The notes under the pieces were generated by a model, which saw only the letters and a list, made by a program, of their open reading frames with translations, was not told the origin of the DNA and made no database searches. Both the position numbers and the translations under genes were made by a program. Shown here in pieces: positions 1 to 7,919 of a stretch of DNA of 64,000 nucleotides. How positions within the stretch are numbered: position 1 is the first letter of the stretch; each line of letters starts with the position of its first letter. Origin of the DNA: Fructobacillus papyrifericola (GTDB taxonomy: Bacteria; Bacillota; Bacilli; Lactobacillales; Lactobacillaceae); contig NZ_JAAMFJ010000001.1 of assembly GCF_018437235.1 (NCBI RefSeq), forward strand, positions 310,001 through 374,000, in the 5' to 3' direction.

Positions 1-1641
1 AAGAGACAAGAATCGGATGGCTTGAGCGCTCAGCAGGTGCTGATTTCTCCGGAAGCAGAAGAGCAAATTCGTCGTCTCGATCAGGAGGGCCGTTTCTTAA
101 AGGAACAGATTCTTCACAATCAAGAGGACTTGCAGACCCTCCAGTCGAGTCTGCAGCAACCCGCAGGAACTGGCGAAACAAGCCAAAACGTTCAGCAGAC
201 CTTAACGGATTTTGAGAACGTGCAGGCCGAAGGGCAACGACTGCTGAACCAGGTTGCGCTGACCAGTCGACTATTTGAGGGCGCTTTGCCCAGGCCACTT
301 TCTAAGCGGGAAAAAGAGCTGCTGACGAAGTCAACGAAGGCTTTCTCCGTTGCTGCTTTGGCCTCTGGCCTGTTAGCCCTTTTGGCTTTCTTTTTCGGGC
401 AGCTCCTCTTTTCTGGCGCTTTTGTCCTGCTGACGCTGCTTTCCTTTACTGGATTGGCAGTCAAAAAGCGGCGACAGAAGCGAATTCTCGAACGCTTCTA
501 CCCCCTTGATTTGGACGCCGTGCTTGCCGACCAGGAAAAGCTGCAGGCGGCCTGGCGGAATCAAGAAGACTTTGAAAAAGTCAGCTCGGATTTGGCTTTG
601 AAGGAAGCGAAGCTGAGGGAGCAGTTGGTCGATTTCAACCTGCTCCAAGAGGCCCAGTTGAAAAATCTTTCGACGGCCGCTCTTCAGCAGTGGACGCACC
701 GTTTTCTTGCTGAAAACACTGGCCAGAAAGAACAGCAACAGCGTCTGCGTTTGCAGGAAGCCCTTCGTCTGCAAAGTCGCTTAGCAGAGAAAAAGGATGC
801 CCAGCAAAGGGCCCTTTATGGGCTGCTGGCCGAACAGTCGGTTGCGACTTTGGCGGACTTTTATCAGGCTTTGAAAGAGCAGAAACAAGAGCAGCAGGAC
901 GGAGACCGGGTCCAGTTGATTCGAAGGCAAATTGGTGAAAAACGCCTGGCCAACTTGCAGGCTCGCTTTGAAAAGCATGGGAAGGCGACCGAGCAGATTC
1001 TGCAAACTGAATTGGCCGCTGCCAAGCGGGCTGTAGAAGAGCAGGCGGGGCAGGAAAAGGGGCTTCAACAGGCCCTAGCCAATAACCAAAGTGCTCGGCT
1101 TCAATTGGAAAAAGACGGGGGACTTTCGGCTGTCGAACAGGCCTTGGAAAATCAAGCAAGTGATTTGAAGGAAGACTTTACCAGCTATCTGGCCGAATCG
1201 CTGGCCGAAGAGGTGGTGAAAAAGGCCTTCTTGGGCAAGGATGGGGATCAGGGCCAGGCTGTCTTAAAACAGGCGGGGGCTTACTTGGCGCAGTTAACGG
1301 CTGGTCGTTATCAGGAAATCACACTGGTGAAGGGAAAACTCATCGTCTCGAGCGGACGGGAACAAGGGGACTTTGGCAGTGTGCCTTTTCAGGCCGCTGA
1401 ACTCTCTTCCGGTAGCCGAGATCTGCTCTATTTGGCCATTCGGCTGGCTTTGGCCATGACTTTGACGGTTGAAGAACCACTGCCACTTTTGATTGACGAT
1501 GCTTTTGTCCACCTGGACAAAAAACGCCGGGAGTCCGCACTGGCCCTCATTCAAGAGATCGCCACGGAAAACCAAGTCCTCTACTGGACTTTTGATGAAC
1601 GGTTGGAAAGTAAAAAGGCGCTTTTGTTAAGCAAGCAATAA
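1..1641 (+). CDS. YhaN-like SbcC/SMC-type ATPase, C-terminal part (cut by window start)
   Basis: The reading frame is open from base 1, so the gene begins outside the window; a TTG at 22 is only internal. About 546 residues are visible. They show long Gln/Glu/Lys-rich coiled-coil segments, a paired hydrophobic hairpin near residues 115-155 (typical of YhaN), then a C-terminal ABC-type half with a signature LSSGSRDLLY and a Walker B PLLIDDAFVHLD followed by a His/Asp-loop region. The Walker A half must lie upstream. YhaN-family proteins pair with a YhaO metallophosphatase in an SbcCD-like DNA repair complex; that partner is expected just left of the window. The gene ends in a terminator shared with the convergent prsA. 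Family confident; exact substrate unknown. Confidence 0.85.
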   Translation, partial: KRQESDGLSAQQVLISPEAEEQIRRLDQEGRFLKEQILHNQEDLQTLQSSLQQPAGTGETSQNVQQTLTDFENVQAEGQRLLNQVALTSRLFEGALPRPLSKREKELLTKSTKAFSVAALASGLLALLAFFFGQLLFSGAFVLLTLLSFTGLAVKKRRQKRILERFYPLDLDAVLADQEKLQAAWRNQEDFEKVSSDLALKEAKLREQLVDFNLLQEAQLKNLSTAALQQWTHRFLAENTGQKEQQQRLRLQEALRLQSRLAEKKDAQQRALYGLLAEQSVATLADFYQALKEQKQEQQDGDRVQLIRRQIGEKRLANLQARFEKHGKATEQILQTELAAAKRAVEEQAGQEKGLQQALANNQSARLQLEKDGGLSAVEQALENQASDLKEDFTSYLAESLAEEVVKKAFLGKDGDQGQAVLKQAGAYLAQLTAGRYQEITLVKGKLIVSSGREQGDFGSVPFQAAELSSGSRDLLYLAIRLALAMTLTVEEPLPLLIDDAFVHLDKKRRESALALIQEIATENQVLYWTFDERLESKKALLLSKQ

Positions 1642-1671
1642 AAAAAAGCCACTCACATGAGTGGCTTTTTT
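1641..1671. terminator. Bidirectional intrinsic terminator between yhaN and prsA
   Basis: A perfect 7-bp stem (GCCACTC / GAGTGGC, loop ACAT) is flanked by an A-run on the left and a T-run on the right. It can therefore terminate both the + strand yhaN transcript and the convergent minus-strand prsA transcript. Confidence 0.9.
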
Positions 1672-1674
1672 AGG

Positions 1675-2580
1675 TTATTTTGAAATGCCAGCGGTGTAGT
1701 AACCGGAAAGGGCGGTCTTCAAATCAGAATCCTTGACGTTGACGTTGGCCTTGTTCAAGAGCTTCCCGATGATTTGCTTCATCTTGTCTTGGTTATTGCT
1801 GTCGTTGATAAAGTCGTTGGTGATCTTATCCTTTAGCTTCTGCTCAATCTTTGACTGGGCAGGCTTGTCAGCCATCTTGTCCGTGCGAACAACGTAGTAA
1901 GTACCGTTCGAACCTTTGACAGGAGCACTTGAGTAGGCGCCGTCGTCCTGGTTAAAGGCGGCCTTGCGAATTTCGGAATCAACGGAAGTGTTGGTTGAAT
2001 CAAAGGCAGGCATCTGACCGGTGCCAGTGACTGCCGAATTGCTCTGCGAATATTGGTTGTAAACGTCGTCCCAGGAAGTCCCGGAATCGAGTGCATCGAT
2101 GGCGGCCTGGGCGTCGTCTTCGCTCTTGGCCGTAATCAGTGAGATGGTCGTGTCCGGCACGTAGTTTTCATAGGCCTGTGACAACTGGTCGGCTGAAATC
2201 TTGTAGTTGGCCTTTACGGCTGCCTGCATGACCTGCTTATCGCGCAGGGATTGCTTGTATTGCTTGTCAGACATGCCAGAGGAGGCCAAGTACTGCTTGA
2301 ACTTGTCGTTACCGTACTGGGCCTTGATGGTCTTGTACTGGGTTTCGACGTCCGAGTCGGTCACTTGTTTTCCGTACTGCTTGTCTAAGACTTTGTTAAC
2401 GACCATCTGGGCAAAGACGGTCCGACCGGCGGCTGACTGTTTAACTTCGTCGTAAAAGTCGGCCTGCGTAATCTTTCCATTATCGGTTGTGGCGAGTGTT
2501 TTTGATCCGTTGACAGCCAAATAAGTCAGGCCGGAAACGAAAACAATGGCAATAATGCCCCAAATTAATTTGCGGTGCAT
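1675..2580 (-). CDS. prsA: PrsA-type peptidyl-prolyl isomerase foldase (no lipobox)
   Basis: 301 residues. It helps fold exported proteins on the outer face of the membrane. There is a short basic N-terminus and one hydrophobic segment (about residues 5-22), then a PrsA N-region and a parvulin-like domain at about 145-245 with a GTGQMPAF-like stretch and a Y-V-V-R end strand. Canonical PrsA is a lipoprotein with an L-x-G-C lipobox. Here the segment runs VSGLTYLAVNGSKTL with no cysteine, so lipidation is not possible; it is either anchored by the uncleaved segment or secreted. It lies just downstream of the HIT gene and the small coiled-coil gene, opposite the EcsAB exporter genes. SD-like AAGGGA precedes the ATG. 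Confidence 0.88.
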   Translation of the reverse strand: MHRKLIWGIIAIVFVSGLTYLAVNGSKTLATTDNGKITQADFYDEVKQSAAGRTVFAQMVVNKVLDKQYGKQVTDSDVETQYKTIKAQYGNDKFKQYLASSGMSDKQYKQSLRDKQVMQAAVKANYKISADQLSQAYENYVPDTTISLITAKSEDDAQAAIDALDSGTSWDDVYNQYSQSNSAVTGTGQMPAFDSTNTSVDSEIRKAAFNQDDGAYSSAPVKGSNGTYYVVRTDKMADKPAQSKIEQKLKDKITNDFINDSNNQDKMKQIIGKLLNKANVNVKDSDLKTALSGYYTAGISK

Positions 2581-2642
2581 GTGTATCTTCCCTTTCGATT
2601 CTTGATAATCTTACCCATTCTATCATAGGTAGGGGATTTTGC

Positions 2643-2858
2643 TTATTTTTTCATCTGGGCCAAGGTTTCTTGGATGCGGGCTAAGGGGCCTTGAATCTTA
2701 AATTGGTAGCGCTTGACGTCCCGTTGTACCTCTTCTAGATCCTTTTGGTTTTCCGAAAGGGCCCGTTTCAACACTTCGGCCTGGTCCTTTGCCTGTTTTT
2801 GCAGGGCGTTGATTTCTTTTAGACGGGCAATGCCGTTCTTTACTTTATTAAAGGCCAT
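2643..2858 (-). CDS. Small charged coiled-coil protein, 71 aa
   Basis: I do not recognise a named family. The protein is a single predicted amphipathic/coiled-coil rod rich in Lys, Glu and Gln, with no membrane segment or signal peptide. Its ATG overlaps the stop codon of the upstream HIT gene (TAATG), so translation is probably coupled, and it sits between hit and prsA. That position suggests a conserved accessory gene of the hit-prsA cluster, but no function can be read from the sequence. No separate promoter is visible. Confidence 0.7.
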   Translation of the reverse strand: MAFNKVKNGIARLKEINALQKQAKDQAEVLKRALSENQKDLEEVQRDVKRYQFKIQGPLARIQETLAQMKK

Positions 2859-3286
2859 TACTGTAACGCTTTCTTGATTTCGTCTGCAATTGCTTCGTAG
2901 CGCTTGGCATCGTAATCGGCTGAGTGGTCAATGGTTGGTGCCAAGGTTTCGCTCAAATTGTCATCGTCGTAACGGGGAATCAGGTGCCAGTGGGAGTGGA
3001 TGACCGTTTGGCCAGCTGAAGTGCCGTTGTTAGACGAAATGTTCATACCGGTAATCTTCGGGTTGGTTGCCCGGATGGCCCGGGCCAACTTTGGTAGGAG
3101 TAAGAGGACCTGACGGGCCGTTTCATCGTCATAATCAAAGATGTTGTCGACGTGCTTTTTAGGGACCAAAAGCGTGTGGCCGGGGGTTACTTGCGAAATG
3201 TCTAGAAAGGCCAAAACGTGGTCGTCCTCGTAGACTTTGTAAGAAGGAATCTCACCTTCAATAATCTTGTCAAAAATATCGCTCAT
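2858..3286 (-). CDS. hit: HIT-family nucleotide-binding hydrolase
   Basis: 142 residues from the ATG at 3286 (minus), which has AAAGGAGT seven bases upstream; an in-frame GTG nine bases earlier overlaps that SD and is rejected. The histidine-triad signature is present near the C-terminus as HSHWHLIPR, with the usual N-terminal FDKIIEGEIPSYKVYED and FLDISQVTPGHTLLVPK blocks. HIT proteins hydrolyse AMP-linked nucleotides. In Firmicutes the gene conserves this position divergent from ecsA. It is the first gene of a hit-small protein-prsA unit and ends in a TAATG overlap with the next gene. Confidence 0.92.
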   Translation of the reverse strand: MSDIFDKIIEGEIPSYKVYEDDHVLAFLDISQVTPGHTLLVPKKHVDNIFDYDDETARQVLLLLPKLARAIRATNPKITGMNISSNNGTSAGQTVIHSHWHLIPRYDDDNLSETLAPTIDHSADYDAKRYEAIADEIKKALQ

Positions 3287-3322
3287 GAACGGCACTCCTT
3301 TTTGTTTTTTCTACTATATATT

Positions 3323-3361
3323 ATAGCAAAGTCAACCGGGCCTGGTATAATGAAGACCATG
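3323..3361 (+). promoter_or_regulatory. ecsA promoter, predicted leaderless
   Basis: A perfect -10 TATAAT lies at 3346-3351 and ends seven bases before the ATG at 3359, so +1 should fall on or next to the start codon. The -35 at 3323-3328 (ATAGCA, 17-bp spacer) is weak. No Shine-Dalgarno is present between the -10 box and the ATG. Confidence 0.6.
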
Positions 3362-4069
3362 GGATTACAAATCGACAATTTAACGGCTGGCTACGCGGGC
3401 CAGGCGGTGGTCTCTAACCTGACCTTTGAAGTGCCAAATGGAAAGATTGTGGCCCTCATTGGCTTAAACGGGGCGGGCAAGTCGACCACTCTAAAACAGG
3501 TGATTGGTCTTCGTCAGCCCTTAGCTGGACGCCTGGCAATCAACGGGCAGCAGCTCGATGCACAGCCAGCCGCCTACAAAAAGGCCCTGGCCTACATCCC
3601 CGAACAGCCGGTTTTGTACGAAGAGCTGACTTTAGATGAGCACTTGCACCTAGTCTTGGCCGCCCATGACCAAGACGACGAGGCCCACTGGCAAAAAGTC
3701 GAAGAGCTTCTTTCGCTCTTTCGCCTTGAAAAGAAGGGGCATTGGTTGCCAATCCACTTTTCAAAGGGAATGAAGCAGAAGGTGATGCTTGTTTCAGCCT
3801 TTGCACTCGATACCGACCTGCTGGTGATCGACGAACCCTTCTTGGGCTTGGATGTTTTGGCCCAAAAGCACTTGGTTCAGTTGATGAAGGAGAAGGCGGC
3901 TGCTGGAACGGCGGTTCTGTTGACAACGCATCTTCTGCAGCAAGCACTTGCTTACGTGGACGACTTTGCCCTCTTGGAAGGCGGTCACTTGGCCTTCTTT
4001 GGTTCGGGTGATGAACTTGCCAAGAGCCGGGGACTTGGCGTTGACGACTTGGATGACTTGTTTTCATGA
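3359..4069 (+). CDS. ecsA: ABC transporter ATP-binding protein EcsA
   Basis: 236 residues from the ATG at 3359; an in-frame ATG at 3350 lies inside the -10 box and cannot be transcribed from it. Walker A GLNGAGKST is near residue 38, the signature is the family-variant FSKGMKQKV, and Walker B LLVIDEP follows. EcsA is the ATPase of the EcsAB exporter, which in Bacillus affects protein secretion and intramembrane proteolysis. Its stop overlaps the ecsB start (ATGATG), so the subunits are coupled. Predicted mRNA is leaderless. Confidence 0.92.
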   Translation: MGLQIDNLTAGYAGQAVVSNLTFEVPNGKIVALIGLNGAGKSTTLKQVIGLRQPLAGRLAINGQQLDAQPAAYKKALAYIPEQPVLYEELTLDEHLHLVLAAHDQDDEAHWQKVEELLSLFRLEKKGHWLPIHFSKGMKQKVMLVSAFALDTDLLVIDEPFLGLDVLAQKHLVQLMKEKAAAGTAVLLTTHLLQQALAYVDDFALLEGGHLAFFGSGDELAKSRGLGVDDLDDLFS

Positions 4070-5154
4070 TGGGCCGAGATGCCACAATTGAATTCGACAC
4101 GCTTTATGAAGAACGCTTTTTCAAGCAGCAGAGGCAAAATCAGCGCTATTTGAAGTTGCTCTTTAACGATCACTTCATGATCTTTTTGTTCATTGCCTTT
4201 GGTGGGGCGGTCTTGCTGTACCGACAGTATGCAGGCGAGCACCTGGCCATCTTTGGTTCCGTCCTGTCCCTCTGGTCGCTCATCGGCCTAGCCATTGTCC
4301 TTTTAGGCCTGACTTTCGGCCACTTGCAAAGCTATCTGGAAGCAGCCGATCGGGTCTTTTTGAATGCGGCAGACGAGTTCTTCTTGGAAAACTACTTCGT
4401 CAAAGTTAAGAACCGGGCCTTCCTCTACTTACTGCCCATCCAAGCCGCCTTCTTTTTGCTGGCGCTGCCCTTCTTGATTCAGGCGGGCTGTTCTTCAGCA
4501 GGGCTTCTCCTTGCACTCTTTTTACTCCAAGTCGCTGTCAAAGTCGGCCTGCTGAAAAAAGAAGAACGGGCCCTTTTCCTGACTTATCCAAGCGGGCAAA
4601 AGACGGTTAATTGGCAGCAGGTCTTAAAGCAGGCCGAGCGGCAGGCAGATCGCCGGAACCGCTTCTTTGCTCTTTTCGCAGCCGTTCCTGGTCGACAAAG
4701 TCCGGTCAAGCGGCGGGCTTTCTTGGACTTGTTCCTCTCGAAAATGACCTTTCAAAGAAATCCCCAGGAGCAGCTGGCCTACCGAATCCTGCTCCGTTAT
4801 CAGGGAGGCGTCAACCTGGTCTTTCGCCAGTGGCTCTTGGTGCTAGTCTTGCTGCCGATTTTAAGAAAAGAGGCCGAGTACTGGCCCCTGCTCTTGGTCG
4901 CGGGCTTTGCTTACCTCGCTAAAAGACAACTGCTGCCCGTCTTTAAAAGGGCCGAGGGCGTCCTCTGGAACCCCTTGCTTTTTTTCGATCAGAAGAAACG
5001 GCAGAAGGACTTTGATAAGGCCATTAACCGCTTGCTTTATCCAATGTTGCTTTTGCTGGATTTGGAAATCACTTGGCTTTTCTCAGCTTCAACTGGTCTT
5101 TACGCCTTTTTGATTGGTTGGGGAATCGTCAAAATTCTTACAATAAAGAAATAA
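4066..5154 (+). CDS. ecsB: ABC transporter permease EcsB
   Basis: 362 residues, with an ATG overlapping the ecsA stop. The protein has about seven or eight hydrophobic segments, including FMIFLFIAFGGAVLLY near residue 42, a pair near 65-90, a long double segment around 120-165, further ones at 245-285 and a C-terminal pair at 320-360. A cytoplasmic stretch at about 180-240 carries basic residues. Length and layout match EcsB-family permeases, the membrane partner of EcsA. The stretch is Leu/Phe rich but codon use matches its neighbours. trmB follows 23 bases downstream with its own SD. Confidence 0.88.
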   Translation: MMGRDATIEFDTLYEERFFKQQRQNQRYLKLLFNDHFMIFLFIAFGGAVLLYRQYAGEHLAIFGSVLSLWSLIGLAIVLLGLTFGHLQSYLEAADRVFLNAADEFFLENYFVKVKNRAFLYLLPIQAAFFLLALPFLIQAGCSSAGLLLALFLLQVAVKVGLLKKEERALFLTYPSGQKTVNWQQVLKQAERQADRRNRFFALFAAVPGRQSPVKRRAFLDLFLSKMTFQRNPQEQLAYRILLRYQGGVNLVFRQWLLVLVLLPILRKEAEYWPLLLVAGFAYLAKRQLLPVFKRAEGVLWNPLLFFDQKKRQKDFDKAINRLLYPMLLLLDLEITWLFSASTGLYAFLIGWGIVKILTIKK

Positions 5155-5177
5155 AAAACCTCTAAAGGAGAACGCAC

Positions 5178-5837
5178 ATGCATTTACGTTCAAAGCCTTG
5201 GGCAAAGCCCTGGCTGGAAGCACACCAAGATTTGGTTATTGACCAAGACCGGGCCCAGGAATTAAAGGGGCAGTGGCAGGGCATTTTTGATAAAAATCAG
5301 CCCATCCACGTTGAAATTGGTTCTGGAAAGGGCCAGTTTATTTTAGGCATGGCCTTAGCCCATCCTGAAATCAACTACATCGGCATGGAAATTCAGGAAA
5401 CGGCCGTGGCCATTGCGGCCCGCAAGTCCTTTGACCAGGTCGGTGTCTTGCCCAACCTCCGTTACCTCTATGGGAACGGGTCTGGTGTCGAAACCTACTT
5501 TGAAAAGAGTGAAATCGAAAAGATTTACCTGAACTTTTCCGATCCATGGCCAAAGACCAGGCACGAGGCCCGGCGTCTGACTTACAAGTCCTTCCTTTCT
5601 TCCTACAAGGCTGTTTTGCCTGATGGGGGTGAAGTTGAATTCAAGACGGACAACCGTCACCTCTTCGAATATTCACTGGTTTCCTTCATGGACTTTGGCA
5701 TGCGCTGGACAGCCGAAGACTATACCATGGATTTGCACGCCGACCCTGACAAAGTCGAGGGCAACGTGAAGACCGAGTACGAGGAAAAGTTCCTAGCCAA
5801 GGGACAGCCCATCTATAAGGTGAAGGCGCACTTTTAA
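5178..5837 (+). CDS. trmB: tRNA (guanine-N7-)-methyltransferase TrmB
   Basis: 219 residues; SD AAAGGAG sits seven bases before the ATG. The SAM-binding motif I reads VEIGSGKGQF near residue 41, motif NYIGMEIQ follows, and the family hallmark NFSDPWPKTRHEARRL with the catalytic Asp-Pro-Trp-Pro region is at about 117-132. A conserved EFKTDN block comes next. TrmB installs m7G46 in the tRNA variable loop. The gene closes the ecsAB-trmB group, an arrangement known in lactobacilli, and is followed by a strong terminator. Confidence 0.95.
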   Translation: MHLRSKPWAKPWLEAHQDLVIDQDRAQELKGQWQGIFDKNQPIHVEIGSGKGQFILGMALAHPEINYIGMEIQETAVAIAARKSFDQVGVLPNLRYLYGNGSGVETYFEKSEIEKIYLNFSDPWPKTRHEARRLTYKSFLSSYKAVLPDGGEVEFKTDNRHLFEYSLVSFMDFGMRWTAEDYTMDLHADPDKVEGNVKTEYEEKFLAKGQPIYKVKAHF

Positions 5838-5850
5838 AAGACATAAAAAA

Positions 5851-5880
5851 ACGCGAACCAGGAAGTTCGCGTTTTTTTTT
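5851..5880. terminator. Intrinsic terminator after trmB (bidirectional)
   Basis: Stem ACGCGAAC / GTTCGCGT with a 5-nt loop, an A-run upstream and a run of more than nine T downstream. It also serves the convergent minus-strand gene ending at 5887. Confidence 0.9.
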
Positions 5881-5886
5881 TTTTAA

Positions 5887-6150
5887 TTATTTTTCGGCTT
5901 CGTCCCGCAGAAAGTTGCGCATGTTGCGGAAGCCATCGATGGCCAACTTTGCTGAAAGCTGGTCCGGGAAGCGCTGGACGTGGACATTGACGACGTCCGA
6001 GTTGGCAAAGATTTCCACCCGGTGAACCAGGTAGTGGGGGGTGTTGACCCCGGTTGAAAGGGAGATGACGTCACCGGCCTGTGGACGGACGGGAAGGGAG
6101 ACGTTGGTTTCCACCCGGGCGGAAGCGACAATGAAGTTGTATTGAACCAT
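5887..6150 (-). CDS. Hypothetical protein, 87 aa
   Basis: I do not recognise a family. The product is soluble with no signal peptide. It has alternating beta-like stretches (YNFIVASARVETNVSLP, LVHRVEIFANSDVVNVHVQRF) and an acidic/basic C-terminal helix, so it may be a small beta-rich cytosolic protein. A GGAAAGG SD precedes the ATG at 6150 (minus), and a TTTGCA-17-TACAAT promoter lies upstream (6220-6248), so expression looks real. It stands alone between two terminators and a tRNA gene. Confidence 0.65.
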   Translation of the reverse strand: MVQYNFIVASARVETNVSLPVRPQAGDVISLSTGVNTPHYLVHRVEIFANSDVVNVHVQRFPDQLSAKLAIDGFRNMRNFLRDEAEK

Positions 6151-6219
6151 AAATGAACCTTTCCAAGTAAAATGTATTTTTTTCTTTGAAGTGGCCTTTT
6201 CGTAAAAGGAGTCACTCCT

Positions 6220-6248
6220 ATTGTATGGGTCTTAGAAAAAATTGCAAA
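6220..6248 (-). promoter_or_regulatory. Promoter of the 87-aa protein gene
   Basis: On the minus strand, -35 TTTGCA and -10 TACAAT are separated by 17 bp. This predicts a 5' leader of about 60 nt before the ATG at 6150. Confidence 0.55.
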
Positions 6249-6321
6249 TCAAGGACCTAACACAAAGGGGCATGACCACTTTGGCCAGGCACTGGGATCC
6301 GCTGCCCGGCCTTTGTATAAT

Positions 6322-6349
6322 AAAAAAGCAACCAAGAGAAATCTTGATC
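6322..6349 (-). terminator. Intrinsic terminator after tRNA-Arg
   Basis: On the minus strand an 8-bp stem (GATCAAGA / TCTTGGTT, with G-U pairs) and a TTTC loop are followed by GC and six T. It lies 15 bases beyond the tRNA 3' end. Confidence 0.6.
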
Positions 6350-6363
6350 ACTTTTTGAAGAAG

Positions 6364-6437
6364 TGCACTGAGGGGGAGTCGAACCCTCGACCTGCCGGGT
6401 AGAAACCGGCTGCTCTATCCAGCTGAGCTACCAGTGC
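6364..6437 (-). tRNA. tRNA-Arg (anticodon UCU)
   Basis: The 74-nt cloverleaf reads on the minus strand. Acceptor stem GCACTGG pairs with TCAGTGC (one G-U), the D-arm is GCTC/GAGC, and the anticodon arm GCCGG / CCGGC has loop TTTCTAC, giving anticodon TCT, which reads AGA/AGG. The T-arm has loop TTCGACT and discriminator A73; CCA is not encoded. The T-stem GAGGG/CCCCC has one A-C mismatch at position 50:64. An extended -10 (TGCTAAACT) lies upstream on the minus strand. Confidence 0.95.
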
Positions 6438-6608
6438 ATTTAAATAACAAACTTTAGTTTAGCAAAATCGGGTCGGAAAGGAAAGATTGAAGATCCAAAT
6501 CTTTCCCAGGGCTGCTAAGTGACTTGAGAAGGTGATAAAGGGACAGTTTTGGACCTTGTTATTTTCCTGTAAATCGCTGATAATCATTTGGTAGCAAAGG
6601 AGATTAAA

Positions 6609-6935
6609 ATGTTAGCGTATTTATACCTTGCCCTGGCAGTAATCGCCGAAACCACTGGTACGGCCCTGATTGGCCAAACAAACGGTTTTACAAAACTGTT
6701 ACCGACAATTTTGACTTTGGCTTGTTATGGCCTTTCCTTCTACTTGTTAGCCCAAGTGGTCAAGGTCATTCCCGTCCATCTGGCCTACGCCATTTGGTGC
6801 GCGAGTGGTATACTAATTATCACGAGCTTGAGTGTGGTCGTCTTCAAGGCGACCTTGAATTGGCAGACAGTGTTGGGATTAGTCTTTCTAATCATCGGTG
6901 TCGTTTTGGTTAATCTTTTTGGGCGCGTACATTAA
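6609..6935 (+). CDS. Small multidrug resistance (SMR) family transporter
   Basis: 108 residues from the ATG at 6609, which is preceded by AAAGGAG; an upstream in-frame TTG at 6588 lies before that SD and is rejected. Four transmembrane helices span the protein. The essential glutamate sits in helix 1 within VIAETTGTAL, matching EmrE Glu14, and the AIWCASG and GLVFLIIGVVLVNL blocks match the family. These dimeric proton antiporters export cationic compounds or guanidinium. It is followed 44 bases later by the PnuC-type gene. No guanidine riboswitch is visible upstream. Confidence 0.88.
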   Translation: MLAYLYLALAVIAETTGTALIGQTNGFTKLLPTILTLACYGLSFYLLAQVVKVIPVHLAYAIWCASGILIITSLSVVVFKATLNWQTVLGLVFLIIGVVLVNLFGRVH

Positions 6936-6979
6936 GTAGACTTGGGGAAGCCTGTCCCTAAGCAATTGAGGAGGAAAAC

Positions 6980-7738
6980 ATGGCAGAAAACACAACAGCA
7001 AACGGCTTTACTTGGCCGGAAGTAAAAGAAAATATGAAGCAGATTTTCACCTGGTCATATTACAAGGAAGGTTTCTCCGGCTGGGACCGCTCGTCATACG
7101 TTTGGTTGGCAATTGGTCTAGTTGTCATTATTTCGACTGGTTTGGCACACGGATTGAACTACTTGTCCGTGATGTCCATGCTTGGTGGTGCAATTGGTTT
7201 CACTTGTACCTTGGCAATCACGGCCAACCGTCGAATTAACGGCCTGCTTGGCTTTATCTCAGCCGTCTTGATTTCCATCGTGGCCTTCCATTCAAAAAAC
7301 TATTCGGACATCGTCATGCAGATGATCTACCTGGTGACGTTGGACTTGAACTTCATGTTCTTTGGAAACGCTTGGCAGAACCGTGAAATCAAGCCAATGA
7401 ACAAGCATGGTTGGGGCGTTGCCGCCACAACGGCCGTCATTGCCTTCATCCTGCTCTACACGCTGGACACGAAGATCTTGATTTCACCCCGTCCAATCAT
7501 CGATGCCTTCTCAGCAACGGTTGGTATTACCGGTGCCGTCTTGACGGTTTCAAAGTACCGTTCACAGTACTGGATGTGGGCATTGCAGGGAATTATGTCA
7601 GTTAGCCTCTGGGGCTTGACGGCTTTGCAAGGGGATGCCAACTGGGTGCTCTTTGCAACCTACGTTCTCTACTTAGGAAACGACGTCCTTGGTTTGTTCT
7701 TCTCACCATGGGCCCGCGCCATGAAGGCTGCTAAGTAA
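6980..7738 (+). CDS. pnuC: PnuC-family nicotinamide riboside/vitamin transporter
   Basis: 252 residues; SD GAGGAGG precedes the ATG. A short soluble N-terminus is followed by about seven membrane segments. Family blocks are visible: ITANRRINGLLGFISA, the VTLDLNFMFFGNAWQN region, and the C-terminal YWMWALQGIMSVSLWG with ATYVLYLGNDVLGL. PnuC carries nicotinamide riboside by facilitated diffusion and a cytosolic kinase traps it. The intervening 44-base spacer is too short for an NAD+ riboswitch. The substrate could also be another vitamin of the Pnu group, which cannot be resolved here. Confidence 0.87.
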   Translation: MAENTTANGFTWPEVKENMKQIFTWSYYKEGFSGWDRSSYVWLAIGLVVIISTGLAHGLNYLSVMSMLGGAIGFTCTLAITANRRINGLLGFISAVLISIVAFHSKNYSDIVMQMIYLVTLDLNFMFFGNAWQNREIKPMNKHGWGVAATTAVIAFILLYTLDTKILISPRPIIDAFSATVGITGAVLTVSKYRSQYWMWALQGIMSVSLWGLTALQGDANWVLFATYVLYLGNDVLGLFFSPWARAMKAAK

Positions 7739-7775
7739 TCCCTTCACATAGAGAGAAAAAAATAAAGCGCAAGTA

Positions 7776-7821
7776 AGAGGTCAAAGAATTGTCAATTAGG
7801 ACAACTTTTTGACCTCTTTTG
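7776..7821 (+). terminator. Intrinsic terminator after pnuC
   Basis: A long two-tier hairpin: outer stem AAGAGGTCAAA / TTTGACCTCTTT and inner stem TTGTC / GACAA, ending in TTTT. Confidence 0.8.
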
Positions 7822-7919
7822 TCATTAAGCAACAGAAAAGCAGGCTTTGTCCCAGCCCCTTGTTATACTCAGCGTGAAAAAGTCGCCCGGCGACAAAACT
7901 TTGAAAGAAGGATAACACA

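Noticed and set aside
1833-2096. Second minus-strand ORF inside prsA
   Set aside because: It is an out-of-frame shadow of prsA with no SD and no family pattern; PrsA is clearly the coding frame.
3218-3358. Upstream in-frame extension of ecsA
   Set aside because: It overlaps the divergent hit gene and its SD, lacks ABC homology, and the -10 box at 3346 lies inside it.
6310-6330. + strand promoter from TATAAT at 6316
   Set aside because: No -35 at proper spacing and no downstream + strand gene before the minus-strand tRNA; it overlaps the tRNA terminator region.
6936-6979. NAD+ or guanidine riboswitch before pnuC
   Set aside because: The spacer is only 44 bases and shows no conserved riboswitch motif.
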